A DNA stretch of 64,000 nt from Gari tellinella (Eukaryota; Mollusca; Bivalvia; Cardiida; Psammobiidae). Below, piece after piece: positions 43,827 to 53,445 of this stretch. The position numbers and the translations under genes are program-made. A model generated the notes under the pieces. That model made no database searches, had not been told where the DNA came from, and worked only from the letters and a program-made list of their open reading frames with translations. The stretch is taken from NCBI GenBank assembly GCA_922989275.2, contig OV277862.1, positions 42,123,786-42,187,785 of the forward strand, given 5' to 3'. Position 1 is the first letter of the stretch. Every line of letters begins with the position of its first letter.

Positions 43827-44220
43827 CTAGTGCTGCTTTTGTGTTGACATCAAATACTGGTGGGCCTGTTTTGCAAACACGGTGTGTTTTCCCAGAGCTG
43901 ACTTCAGTCACTATGCCACAATCACACTCAACCATAAAGATGGATCCTAAACCATATCGAACTTCAACAACAATGTTTTGTAGGGCCAGCCATCTGCCAC
44001 ATTCTTTACAAGTCATTTGCTTTGCTATATGGTCAATCTCCACAACCCGACGTCCATGCTGCCAATAATTTTCCTCTCTGGTTAATCTGAAAGAGGAATT
44101 ATATAGCTGATATTGTTTAACATCCGGATGGGAGTATGGTGCTTTGGGTACTAAGTGTCGAAAATAACACTTCAAATGGTGCAATTTGGAGGTATCTGAC
44201 ATTGCGTATTGTTTAACTTT
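43827..44220 (-). CDS. Exon with zinc ribbon of the Mutator-like/DEDDh family gene
   Basis: Bounded by an acceptor (GTGTTTACAG, ending 44221) and a donor (CACTAG then GTAAAT, from 43826). It encodes ~130 residues: HLKCYFRHLVPKAPYSHPDV, a WQHGRRVVEIDHIAKQMTCK segment, then CKECGRWL ... CDCGIVTE as a four-Cys ribbon, with GKTHRV, and ends FDVNTKAALG, which in this family leads into the Mutator-like transposase domain. That domain is not found between here and the exonuclease exon, where a TIR element now sits, so the middle of the gene is lost or too diverged. No break inside this exon. Confidence 0.65.
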
Positions 44221-44238
44221 CTGTAAACACTATCTTTA

Positions 44239-44311
44239 CCACCTCAATAGCTCAGTTGGTAGAGCATCAGCTTTCATGGCGGGAGGTTGTGGGTTAAATC
44301 CCTTGCCGGGT
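44239..44311 (+). repeat. tRNA-Lys-like SINE head
   Basis: ATAGCTCAGTTGGTAGAGCA TCAGC (A box, D-arm as in tRNA-Lys), then GTGGGTTAAATCCC (B box). The acceptor stem is weak and a body follows to ~44400, so it is a SINE rather than a gene. Confidence 0.6.
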
Positions 44312-44473
44312 CATACCAAAGACCAATATAAAACTGAACTAGTAGCTCCTTTGACTATAAGGAAGGTGACTGTAATGCCCAGGTAAGTATGCATGTTAAC
44401 AGATTCAACCCTAGAGAAGAGTAAACTCATCAATTACAAACAGCGTACCTGTGAGGATTACACTTTTACCATG

Positions 44474-44539
44474 CAAACAGTGAAGACTCTGATCAAAGGG
44501 CTCCTTAAGGAGCCCTCTTATCAGGATCTACACTCTTTG
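44474..44539. repeat. Palindromic MITE, 'CAAACAG' family
   Basis: CAAACAGTGAAGACTCTGAT ... ATCAGGATCTACACTCTTTG, with inner GGGCTCCTTAAGGAGCCC identical to the 43335 copy. Confidence 0.75.
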
Positions 44540-44799
44540 TCATTTTGAAAATATATTGTTTAAATCAACCCTGAATAGTCAAACATGGACTAGACTTATT
44601 TGGAAAATGGAATTGTCCATTTAAATTTTCAGGGGTGAATGAGTTAACGGATACCTTGTTTGTGGCAAGTAGAACTTGATTATTTACCATATGTGACGTG
44701 ACGTTAGTTTTTTTCCCATTAATCTCACACCATATCATATGTACCAGTAGTTTTGTCATTAAAAATACCAATATTTATATTTGTAACCGGGTGATCTAG

Positions 44800-45030
44800 G
44801 TGTTCTTTATAAAGAAGCACCCGCGCTGACCTGGGTTTGAACTCGGGTCGTTCACAGTCATGTACTCTACATGGTCGCCATAAAAGCGTGCTTGTACAGC
44901 AAGGCCGTACAAGTGATGATAAACCTACACACTGTGAGTGTGACATACTCCCCCTAGAACTTGAAATTTGTCCCGAATTTCTATTAGGGTATGAAAATGA
45001 CTGGGGTCGAACTCGGAGCATATAAAATAT
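44800..45030 (-). repeat. tRNA-like repeat fragments
   Basis: Two B-box-like stretches on the minus strand (CCGAGTTCAAACCCAGG near 44835; CCGAGTTCGACCCCAG near 45008) with A-box-like sequence between. They are probably parts of one or two tRNA-derived SINEs. Confidence 0.4.
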
Positions 45031-45469
45031 GTTACCATGCATGCCACAATGTGGTTGATGGTTACAGAGAATTTCTAAAAATTTTAAATTTAAATGAGTA
45101 AAACGGTCACTAAAACCTGATATCTATTGATGAATAATTCACTTGTGAACAATCAACAAAACATTTTAAAATTGAAAAATTGGGCAGGGGTTCCCCCCTA
45201 GCTATGCCATCAATGTATACACACCCCTTGTAAAAGACCCCACAAAATGGTTGGACAAGACAAGAGATTTTTTAAGAGCGAGTAAGCTGGGACAGATTCC
45301 ATTTATAGTACGTGATGAATGCATCTTAATATGGAATCATACCTACTCGCAGAATGAGAAAGATGGCGAATAGCAAATGTTTACTTACCAAGGAAGGTTT
45401 ATCTTCTGGAGAAGACTTTACAAAGCCTCCCAGTTCAACTTCGATTTTTCATTTCTTTGCAAGTGCTTG
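45031..45469. other. No gene seen
   Basis: AT-rich, lying within what may be the intron between the exons at 45809 and 44220. Confidence 0.35.
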
Positions 45470-45640
45470 CAGGGCTGCCATTTCTCCGGATTTTTCCCAG
45501 TACATGGAAGCTTAAAGCAGGCTAAAAGTAAAGCAGAATGCGCCCTCAGGCACATTCTGCTTTACTTACAGCCTGCTTTAAGTAGTCGCATGTCAACAAA
45601 ACAATCTTAGGATTTTTCATGTCAACTTATGGCAGCCCTG
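45470..45640. mobile_element. CAGGGCTGCCA-family MITE, copy 3 with palindromic core
   Basis: Ends CAGGGCTGCCATTTCTCCGG and the complement of CAGGGCTGCCATAAGTTGAC. GTGCTTG abuts both sides as a 7-bp duplication. The core is the palindrome AAAGTAAAGCAGAATGCGCC / GGCACATTCTGCTTTACTTA. Its ends are like the 18769 copy but in the opposite orientation. Confidence 0.78.
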
Positions 45641-45808
45641 TGCTTGTGTAAGTTGTGATAAACCATAATTGCATATACGATATAGATCATATTTTCTCTA
45701 TTTATACAGCTTGTAAAGCCCAAGCCGTGGTATTTTGTACTTGAAAACAATCTAAATACTTATTTAGGTCGATAAACATCTGTTTTAAAGTTTGGATTAT
45801 ATACTCAC

Positions 45809-45963
45809 GTAATTGAAGTATCGGTGGCTGTAGAAACAGTGGGTGGGGTACAGTCAGTTTCTAGGAGCTTCTCATCTGATTTTCTGCGTGATTTTATGTT
45901 TTTAATGCGTTCAATTAATGATCTTCTTGCTAGTTTGCCACGAATTCTAAATTGCTGAGACAT
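45809..45963 (-). CDS. First exon (basic N-terminus), probably of the Mutator-like/DEDDh family gene
   Basis: ATG at 45963, then MSQQFRIRGKLARRSLIERI, a Lys/Arg-rich stretch, and PPTVSTATDTSIT, ending at a donor (ATTAC then GTGAGT). The basic opening fits what I know of the start of this family. The exon ends with two bases of a codon, whereas the exon at 44220 starts in phase 0, so they cannot be joined directly; an unseen exon or a lost base must lie between. Confidence 0.5.
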
Positions 45964-46139
45964 ACTTACACGATGGTTTCAGAATTTCTGCTCGCGAAAT
46001 CAATCGTCCGAAATGAGCGTCATCCAGAGTTTCCTATGTAGAGAGTATTCTGCGCTAAAAAGTTGCGCATAACTAACTACCGAAATCGTCTTTAAATCGG
46101 GAATATTCAGACGACCAGAATCAGTAAATTAGTGCATTG

Positions 46140-46335
46140 TGGACCGTTTCGGTTTAAAAAAACCAATGGTTTAATTTTAACTAATTTAGTTAACTATAAC
46201 CATGCGGTTAATTCTGTTTATACAATAGTTTACCGGTCAAGTAAGTGGTTACCTCAGATTTAACCCTCGGTTACTTTAAAGAGTTTAACACTGGGATAAA
46301 CTAGCCAACGTTTAAACAATTTGGTGCAAATACTT
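46140..46335. repeat. Harbinger-type end sequence, relative of 35130-35315
   Basis: GGTTTAA / TTAACC-rich with GTTTATACAATAGTTTACCGG and AACAATTTGGTGCA, in the same order as the 35 kb copy. Confidence 0.45.
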
Positions 46336-46405
46336 AACTTAAGTTTGTGGTCTTCTAGTATTATAGAAGCGTTTTACTGTACACGTTTAAACCTTTCTTG
46401 TACTT

Positions 46406-46664
46406 GTTGATGACGAGTTGGGTTTTACGGCACTGCGACATAAAGTAGGTCATATAGCGCCGATGATTGATGAAGGGTGATCAAATGATGATGATTTCAG
46501 GAAGATGGTTTCGGCAAATCCCATTCGATGACCAGCAGCGCATGGTATTAACACCACCAACCTGCTTTCCTTTTAGGTCTTGGCAGACGGAATAATCTCG
46601 GACTAACAAACAGAAACAATTCCCTTTGACAATTAAGCCCCAGAACTGCGGCAAAGTAGGAAGT
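46406..46664 (+). mobile_element. SINE ('ACGGCACTGCGACAC' family) with 12-bp duplication
   Basis: Flanked by a perfect TTTCTTGTACTT on each side (46394-46405 and 46665-46676). Reads GTTGATGACGAGTTGGG, TTTTACGGCACTGCGACA ... GCCCCAGAACTGCGGCAAAG. Non-coding. Confidence 0.85.
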
Positions 46665-46676
46665 TTTCTTGTACTT

Positions 46677-47085
46677 ATGTGACAGGGTCAGGGACAGTAT
46701 ACATGTATACTGCCCGGGATATGTAACAGCCGGATGTCCGGCGAAATGGATGCCGTGAGCATATTTTGATGACGTCATCAAAATTGGTGTACACATTTTG
46801 TTCAGCCATTTTCGCGTTAACCGCCAAAAAATTCGTCGTTTTTAAGCCTGCAAACGTATCCAAGTGATTTTTTTCAGCAGTTTAGCATCGGACTTTTTTG
46901 TTAAGTAATTATTATTCACTACGTTGGAAATATTTTTGAGTTTTACGGTCATTTTAGTTACGGAGTAGCATTTTAATGGTTTACATATATTCAACTGAAG
47001 AAACGCACCGGTCTCAAAATTGCGGAAAAGTTCGAAAGTGTTCCGCTTAGGGGACAATGTAACGACTTGTTCTATGTAGACAAGA
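46677..47085. other. No gene recognised
   Basis: Short minus-strand ORFs at 46675-47057 have no known features. Confidence 0.35.
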
Positions 47086-47370
47086 TTATGATGATGATGA
47101 GTTTGGTTTTACGACACTGCGACACAAAATAGGTCATATTGTGGATCATATTGAAATTTGGTTTGTTCGGTACCAAATATGTAATCCACAAGAACCAAAG
47201 TCGTTATTATTATTATTATTATATTCCCATCCGTTGACCAGCAGCGCATGGGATCAAAACCACCGACCTGCCTTCCTTTTATTTCTTGGCAGAGGGAATA
47301 ATATCGGTCTAATAAACAGAAATAATTCTCTCTGACAATTAAGCCCCAGAACTACGGCAAAGTAGGAAGG
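47086..47370 (+). mobile_element. SINE copy with (GAT)n-like end
   Basis: TTATGATGATGATGAGTTTGG, TTTTACGACACTGCGACACA ... GAACTACGGCAAAGTAGGAA. Flanks TGTAGACAAGA (47075-47085) and TGTAGAAAAGA form an 11-bp duplication with one mismatch. A (TAT)n run lies inside at ~47205. Confidence 0.75.
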
Positions 47371-47703
47371 TCTTTGGGAATGTAGAAAAGAACACTTTTA
47401 ATACGTGTTTTTGACAGTTCAAGAATTGTTCTGCGCGAAAAATATAGTTGCATGATAAAAAATTACTCTGAATTTTTAGAAAATTTTGCTAAATTTACCA
47501 TTTATTTTAGGATTGGGCAATCTTCTTTTTTTTATTTACTTGCAGATAAAGAAGTTTCAAAAAAGTTTTTTATTTTTTGGAAAGCTCATCATTGTTTGTT
47601 TGTTGGTTTCTATAAATATGCTTGTAAATGTCGTTTTTTTTTTTTAAAAAAAAACCCACACACACCTTTAAATCACTGCATAAAAAAGGCTTCTATTACA
47701 ACA

Positions 47704-47810
47704 GGCCCCGAGGTTATAAAACTTTATTTAGTCTAGACTCACACTCAAGGTTTTCACTCAAACCGGAGTCTTGACTCAAAAAGCGAGGTAAAAAAAATAG
47801 AAGTCAGAAA
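47704..47810. repeat. Harbinger-type terminal sequence, inverted relative of 61020-61117
   Basis: GGCCCCGAGGTTATAAAAC, GTCTAGACTCACACTCAAGG, TTTTCACTCAAACCGGAGTC, TTGACTCAAAAAGCGAGGT. All blocks recur in reverse complement at 61020-61117. Confidence 0.65.
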
Positions 47811-48970
47811 GGATCCCACAAAAGGATGAGTAAGACACAATGAGGAAACTGCTCAAGTTTAACACATAGTATCAACAAGGCCATACGTTACAGTTAAATG
47901 AAAATCATTCAAGGGGTAAAGAAGATATGACGTGGTCATACCGATGATTCGTGACCTTCTTACCAGCATTGCAAATACTGAACTACTGCAAACACTGTCC
48001 GAAAATCTGGCTAACTCCCATAAAAATTATTTCAGTAACAGAGAAAACAGGGCTAAAATGGTGTTGTTCTTTTTTGTAATGAGTATGCCTTATTCAATTT
48101 AGCCGGTATTCAAAATTGGCCAAGATTTACACATTCATATCAACATGTTCGGAAAGTTTTTACAATTCAGCTTTAAACTGCTTGAGTCACAAATAGGACA
48201 AGGCTAAAATTGACAAATTATAGTCGTTCAAGGGTAATTATACTTGGATGAAAAGTATAAGAGTTACTAAGCGGACAAGGTTAAATATGGTCAATCACGA
48301 AAAAATACTGACCAAACTACATCACTATGACATAAGAGTAGTTTTGGAGCGCAATAACATTTCTTCCATAACGAGTGATTCGGTGTCATCTCTTAGCCTG
48401 TATGCAAACAAAAGCGAACAGATTTTCAGGAGAAAGAATCTAATCCAAAACAATATTGTTCTGGGAATCAGAAAAGTGTATGCTGTAGTCTCATTTCTCG
48501 CCTTGTAGAAAAGCAAGTAAAAGTGTATGATCAACGTAGGAACATAGCTTTAGATCCAAAATACTCGTACCACATTTCACTATACATGTGGTGTTTTGGC
48601 TTCAAAATGGCGGTGGATTTGTTTCACTACACGTGGTAAATATATTCAAAACACCTATTCAGAAAGAAATGCTTGAAAATAACATTCCTGTCATCTCAAT
48701 GAAGAACCGGGTTGCAATTTGTCATAGTTTTTCTGTTGAATTGTTTGCTATACAGTGCGGTGCACTTGCCCAAAAAATCCCTTTGTTTTAATGCTTGTAA
48801 ATAATTATCGAGGCAGCTTTTGTCGGCATAGTTCGGTCAGTGTTAGAACATATACATATGCTGTGAATTGGACTGTGTGTTTTGATTGAGACTCATCTCT
48901 GTAAAGCATGAGTAGCATTTGACCTCAAAGCTGGCTACAATAGCCAGAATTCAATATGGCCATGCTGTAT
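47811..48970. other. No confident gene; weak RT-like fragment
   Basis: 48248-48508 (+) includes MVNHEKILTKLHHYDIR, which resembles the motif downstream of the catalytic Asp in LINE reverse transcriptases (VDHxxLLxKLxxYGIRG). Nothing else of an RT is present. Confidence 0.3.
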
Positions 48971-49123
48971 TACCTTAACTTACGATGTAGCAGTCAAGAG
49001 ATATCCTCTGGACAAAATTGTTTTGCGGTTTTAGAAAAAGGGAGATAATTCAATATTGGGAGATGATTGAGTTACCGTTCTTGTGTACTGCACGTCCTTC
49101 AGTCATCCTCTATCACTGTAAAT

Positions 49124-49298
49124 ACACATTACCAGTTGACAGTGCGATACAGAGTGATGTATTTAGCTCGAGACGTTTTTGGCGAAAATAGCCGATCTGA
49201 CGAGCGCCTTGGCGCGAGTCTGATCGGTTGTTTCCGCCAAAAACGTCGAGAGCTAAATGCAACACTCTGTTGCGCACTGCCCAACTGGTGATGTGTTT
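49124..49298. mobile_element. ~175-bp foldback MITE ('GATCTGACGAGCGCC'), copy 1
   Basis: An almost complete hairpin: ACACATTACCAGTTGACAGT ... ATTTAGCTCGAGACG, with core CGAGCGCCTTGGCGCGAGTC and the complementary arm ending CCAACTGGTGATGTGT. Copies at 49563, 49754 and 52777. Confidence 0.8.
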
Positions 49299-49560
49299 AT
49301 TATATGCCTTGAATACAAACCAGAAACAACTAAATAGTTGTTTAAATCATTTTATATCCAAAATTTATTAGTTATTTGAAGCAGAACAAGATTTTTTGTG
49401 TCACAAAGAATAACGCGGCACTCGTACATGTACGTAAATGACGTCACGTCAAATCGAAAGCAAGGTAGAGTAAAATACAAAGTGGCTGATACAGACTCTT
49501 GTATTTTACTCTGCAACTACACGCGGAAACGCTCGATATTACTCGAAGGCATATAATAAA
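49299..49560. repeat. Duplicated spacer between foldback MITEs
   Basis: Contains CAACTAAATAGTTGTTTAAATC, AGAATAACGCGGCACTCG and the palindrome GAGTAAAATACAAAG / CTTGTATTTTACTC. The same blocks recur at 52205-52560 (direct) and 52570-52760 (inverted). Confidence 0.7.
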
Positions 49561-49562
49561 TA

Positions 49563-49733
49563 TACATTACCAGTTGACAGTGCGATACAGAGTGATGTAT
49601 TTAGCTCGAGGCGTTTTTGGCGGAAATAGCCGATCTGACGTGCGCCTTGGCGCGAGTCTGATCGGTTGTTTCCGCCAAAAACGTCGAGAACTAAATGCAA
49701 CACTGTTGCGCACTGCCAACTGGTGATGTGTTT
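49563..49733. mobile_element. Foldback MITE, copy 2
   Basis: Same hairpin as 49124-49298, with minor substitutions (TGACGTGCGCC). It lies only ~20 bp from copy 3. Confidence 0.8.
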
Positions 49734-49753
49734 ATTATATGCCTTGAATACAT

Positions 49754-49927
49754 ACACATTACCAGTTGACAGCGTGATACAGAGTGATGTATTTTGCTCG
49801 AGACGGTTTTGGCGGAAATAGCCGATCTGACGAGCGCCTTGGCGCGAGTCTGATCGGCTTTTTCCGCCAAAACCGTCGAGAGCAAAATGCAACACTCTGT
49901 AGCACGCTGCCAACTGGTAATGTGTTT
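49754..49927. mobile_element. Foldback MITE, copy 3
   Basis: Same hairpin; the arms carry paired changes (TTTTGCTCGAGACGG on one side, CCGTCGAGAGCAAAATG on the other), so pairing is preserved. Confidence 0.8.
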
Positions 49928-50113
49928 ATTATATGCCTTCAATACGCATCAATAACAACTCAGTCATTTTTCAATCACTTTATATCGAGAAGCATTTAAT
50001 ATTTGCAATAAAACAAAAAACTCTTTAATGTCCAATAATAACGCTGAAAACGTACGCGCGTAGAAATACGTGTACATTTAAACTGGGTCAAACACATTTT
50101 GTTCATAAAAGTT

Positions 50114-51873
50114 TCAAAACTGCAATTCGCTGTCACTGTAACAAACCTTTCTACGTTTTGAAACAGGGCTTTTGGCCTGATTTTGATAAATTTGGATGTT
50201 ACAGTTCTGCAAACTGCAATTTTGAAGTATTTGGCCAGATGAAGAGTTCTGATAACGCAGATTTGACATGGTAGAACTGGATCTGGCATAGTCGTGTTGA
50301 ACTGTAGCTGCAGCCGGGGTTGCAGGAAGTTGGCGGATTGACACAGCAGCATCGCGATTGTCTTCAGAGAGAATATTTGACATTTCACGCTGCATATCAA
50401 CTGATGCATAGGCATAATTGTTCACACTCTGAACATTTCTGTGTCCAGAAAGCTGCTGAATTGTTGTGGGAGCGATGCCTGCATGGAGAAGTTTTGTGCA
50501 AGTGCTTTTCCTCGCGCTGTGGTTGGGTTTTTTGCCGGACAAACCCGCTTTCTCAGCCACGCAACTTCATGATGTTTCGGAGGGAATGCTCCCCCAGAGG
50601 ATTTTTCTTGTAGCAGTTCATGGAATTTTCACGCCTGGATGTGTTTATGGCTAAGTAGAATGGCGCTTCGGCGTGATTAGTGCAGGACGGACACCTTGTA
50701 TGCAGCAATTGGACACGTTTCAGGATTATTTATATGTGCAAATTGTTTCGGATTGAACGCCCTAATGTGAGTACTTTTTTCACCAGTTCTTGTTTTTGTG
50801 CATCTTTCATTGAATTCCAGATATTCTCTGCCCTGTTCATCATTTTTAAGAGCAATATCCCCCCACTTCAAGTCACGGTTCTCGGACCCACCCCTCAGAC
50901 CGAACAGGATGAGTTGGGTTTTACGGCACTGCGACACAAAATAGGTCATATAGCGCCGATGGTTTGATGAGGGATGATAAGATGAGATGATGATTTCAGG
51001 TAGATGATTTTGGCTAATCTCATTCGTTGCCAGCAGCGCATGGGATCAAAATTACCGACCTGCCTTCCTTTTAGTTCTTGGCAGAAGGGATAATCTCGGT
51101 CTAATAAACAGAAAAGATCCCCTATGACAATTAAGCTCCAGAACTACGGCAAAGTAGGAAGGTCTCTGGAGCAGACCGAACAGAACCGTATTGTTATACC
51201 ACAGTTTGTTTAACAATTGACGGGGACTTTGGTTACCAATACAGCCTTTTTCTTTGAGTAGAGCTTCTTCATTTCGCGTTAACGGCTCAGCTGCGTACGG
51301 TTTGTTGCCCCTCCCCTTCTGTTTCAGTTCCTTACGTTTTGAGGCTAATACGGTGCGAGAAGCACTGAACTCCCTGTCGATAACGATACTGTGGGGATAA
51401 GACTTCTCCCGCAGATACCTGTCCATTCCTCTGTGATAGCTTGTCAGGGTGTCCGGCTCGTACTCCGATCCGTCTGCTTTCCGAACCGACAGCAGAAATA
51501 GGCCAATATAATTGTCAAGCTCTGTGGGTTCCATGGCAATTGGGTCTCGGGTCTCGAATCTAGGTGCAACCGACAGCCACGTTTTAAACAACTTCATTAC
51601 TGATTCAGTTTTTCTGCTAGTGTTTTTGTTTTTCATATCGTTTACAAACGACTGCTTTTCGGCCTCGGACACATCAATAAAGGTTGGCATTTTTTATCTT
51701 GGGTTAGGTTCAGTCTCAGAAACATTTGTTTGACTCACTGTTTGATGTTCAAGCTCAAAGTTTAGGGTTTCACAGACAGCTATCAAGCTTTCATCCACTT
51801 CGTACTCGCTAAACAGTTCTCCGATACAAAAATCACCGAACTTTTCCTCACTCTGAGTGTCCGAGGGATTCAT
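50114..51873 (-). pseudogene. KIAA1958-like / Crypton-type tyrosine recombinase, broken by a SINE and frameshifts
   Basis: ATG at 51873-51871 (MNPSDTQSEEKFGDFCIGEL). An in-frame TAA near 51695 is followed by MPTFIDVSEAEKQSFVNDM. Then the N-terminal domain (NTSRKTESVMKLFKTWL, VRKADGSEYEPDTLTSYHRG, LASKRKELKQKGRGNKPY) and the catalytic part: LFGLRGGSENRDLKWGDI (first Arg), PFYLAINTS, AEKAGLSGKKPNHSARKSTC (H-x-x-R), IQQLSGHRNVQSVNNYA (His and Tyr). All catalytic residues are recognisable, but a SINE sits at 50908-51171 just before the first Arg, and frames shift near 50680 and 50565. KIAA1958-like proteins are Crypton-derived and occur in many copies in molluscs; whether they move is unknown. 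The tail after the Tyr (Ser/Gln-rich, ending at 50114) is not recognised. Confidence 0.85.
50908..51171 (+). mobile_element. SINE inserted in the recombinase gene
   Basis: 264 bp bounded by a perfect 12-bp duplication CAGACCGAACAG (50896-50907 and 51172-51183). Starts GATGAGTTGGGTTTTACGGC and ends AAAGTAGGAAGGTCTCTGGA. Removing it and one duplicate rejoins the LFGL segment of the recombinase in frame. Confidence 0.9.
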
Positions 51874-52204
51874 ATTTTATGGCGACCTAGTTTCGATTTT
51901 GTTTGTTTACAGTTTTAAGAGTGCAGAGCAGACGAACGATTCAGGCTAGCCAAATCTCGTTTATAAATGGTATTACAGGAAATATTTAAATTTTGTGTTA
52001 ATAAATGTAAATTCCTCTGATAAATTGAACAAGAAAATTAGTACAATTACTTCATATTATTAAGAATAATGAAAAAGAAATGACTAATCGGGGGAATCCA
52101 TAGATCTAAGTTCTGGGGGAATCCCGGGATTCCATGTTTTGGTTCTCGATATAAAAATAGATACCTCAGTTTGAAAAAAAGTAGTTCCGGCATGCAATTT
52201 TCGA
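51874..52204. other. No gene seen
   Basis: AT-rich region upstream of the recombinase ATG. A promoter would be expected here but nothing could be assigned. Confidence 0.35.
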
Positions 52205-52776
52205 AAACGAGGCCGAGTAAAATACAAGGTGGCTGATACAAGGTGGCTGATACAAACTCTTGTATTTTACTCGGCAAATACACGCGAAAACGCTCGATAT
52301 CATACGGAGGCATATAATAAAAGCCAGAAACAACTAAATAGTTGTTTAAATCATTTTATATCCAAAATTTATTAGATCTAGTTATTTGAAGCAGAACAAG
52401 AATTTTTGTATGCCACAAAGAATAACGCGGCACTCGTACATTTACGTAAATGACGTCACGTTAAATCGAAAGCGACGTCAGAGTAAAATACAAAGTGGCT
52501 GATACAAGGTGGCTGCTACAGACTCTTGTATTTTACTCCGCAGATGCACGCGAAAACGCTCGATATCATACGAAGGCATACAATAAAACTTATTACAGTG
52601 ATAGAGGATGACTGAAGGACGTGCAGTACACAAGAACGGTACATGTACGAGTGCCGCGTTATTCTTTGTAACATACAAAAAATCTTGTTCTGCTTCAAAT
52701 AACTAATAAATTTTGGATATAAAATGATTGAAACAACTATTTAGTTGTTTCTGGTTTGTATTCAATGCATATAATA
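52205..52776. repeat. Rearranged direct and inverted duplicate of 49300-49560
   Basis: 52320-52487 repeats CAACTAAATAGTTGTTTAAATC ... AACGCGGCACTCGTACATTTACGTAAATGACG in direct order. 52590-52760 carries the same blocks reversed (TGACTGAAGGACGTGCAGTA, GAGTGCCGCGTTATTCTTTG, AACAACTATTTAGTTGTTTC). Three GAGTAAAATACAAxGTGGCTGATAC palindromes lie between. Confidence 0.7.
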
Positions 52777-52949
52777 AACACATCACCAGTTGGGCAGTGC
52801 GCAACAGTGTTGCATTTAGCTCTCGACGTTTTTGGCGGAAACAACCGATCAGACTCGCGCCAAGGCGCTCGTCAGATCGGCTATTTCCGCCAAAAACGTC
52901 TCGAGCTAAATACATCACTCTGTATCGCACTGTCAACTGGTAATGTGTA
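52777..52949. mobile_element. Foldback MITE, copy 4 (inverted)
   Basis: Hairpin with ACACATCACCAGTTGGGCAG ... core TCGCGCCAAGGCGCTCG ... AACTGGTAATGTGT, reverse of copy 1. The flanking 52957-53095 matches 48978-49125 (GGGAGATAATTCAAxATTGGGAGATGA). Confidence 0.8.
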
Positions 52950-53095
52950 TTTATCAACTGACGATGTAACAGTCCAGAGATATGCTCCGGACAAAATTGA
53001 TTTTTTTAATGAGAAAAAGGGAGATAATTCAAAATTGGGAGATGAGAGAGTTACGGTTTTTGTGTACTGCACCTCCTTCTGTCATTCTCTATAAC

Positions 53096-53445
53096 TGTTG
53101 CAAGTTTCTTTAAGTTACGGCGTACCGTTAAGGAGATATGCTCCGGACAAAGCGGCAACTATATGCCCCCCCCCCCCCTAAAAGTGAGCATAAAAATAGG
53201 CTATGGTGTTATGGGTTAAACATCAACACAGATTCTTTTTCTCATATAATAAATGATGTTAAGCAATAGGCTTTTTTCGAAATCCCTGTGCCATAATTAC
53301 GCCTTTATAAATAGTGACTTCATCAAATTTATCTTGTACATGTTGGCGACAAGGATATGTGTGATCGTTATTTGCTCTAGAAACAGGGGTAGTTATGTGA
53401 GAAAAATATTTTCCTTTTTACAATTTCATTCTAAATCACTTGCTG
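53096..53445. other. No gene; poly-C tract
   Basis: (C)n at 53167-53178. Otherwise AT-rich. Confidence 0.4.

Noticed and set aside
44220..45809. Direct splicing of the 45809-45963 exon to the 43827-44220 exon
   Set aside because: The donor leaves two bases of a codon while the acceptor starts in phase 0, so the frame would break. An intervening exon is needed.
49067..49913. ORFs of 70-124 codons rich in Arg/Gly on both strands at 49.1-49.9 kb and 52.7-53.1 kb
   Set aside because: They lie inside the foldback MITE hairpins and mirror each other across the palindrome, so they are by-products of the repeat.
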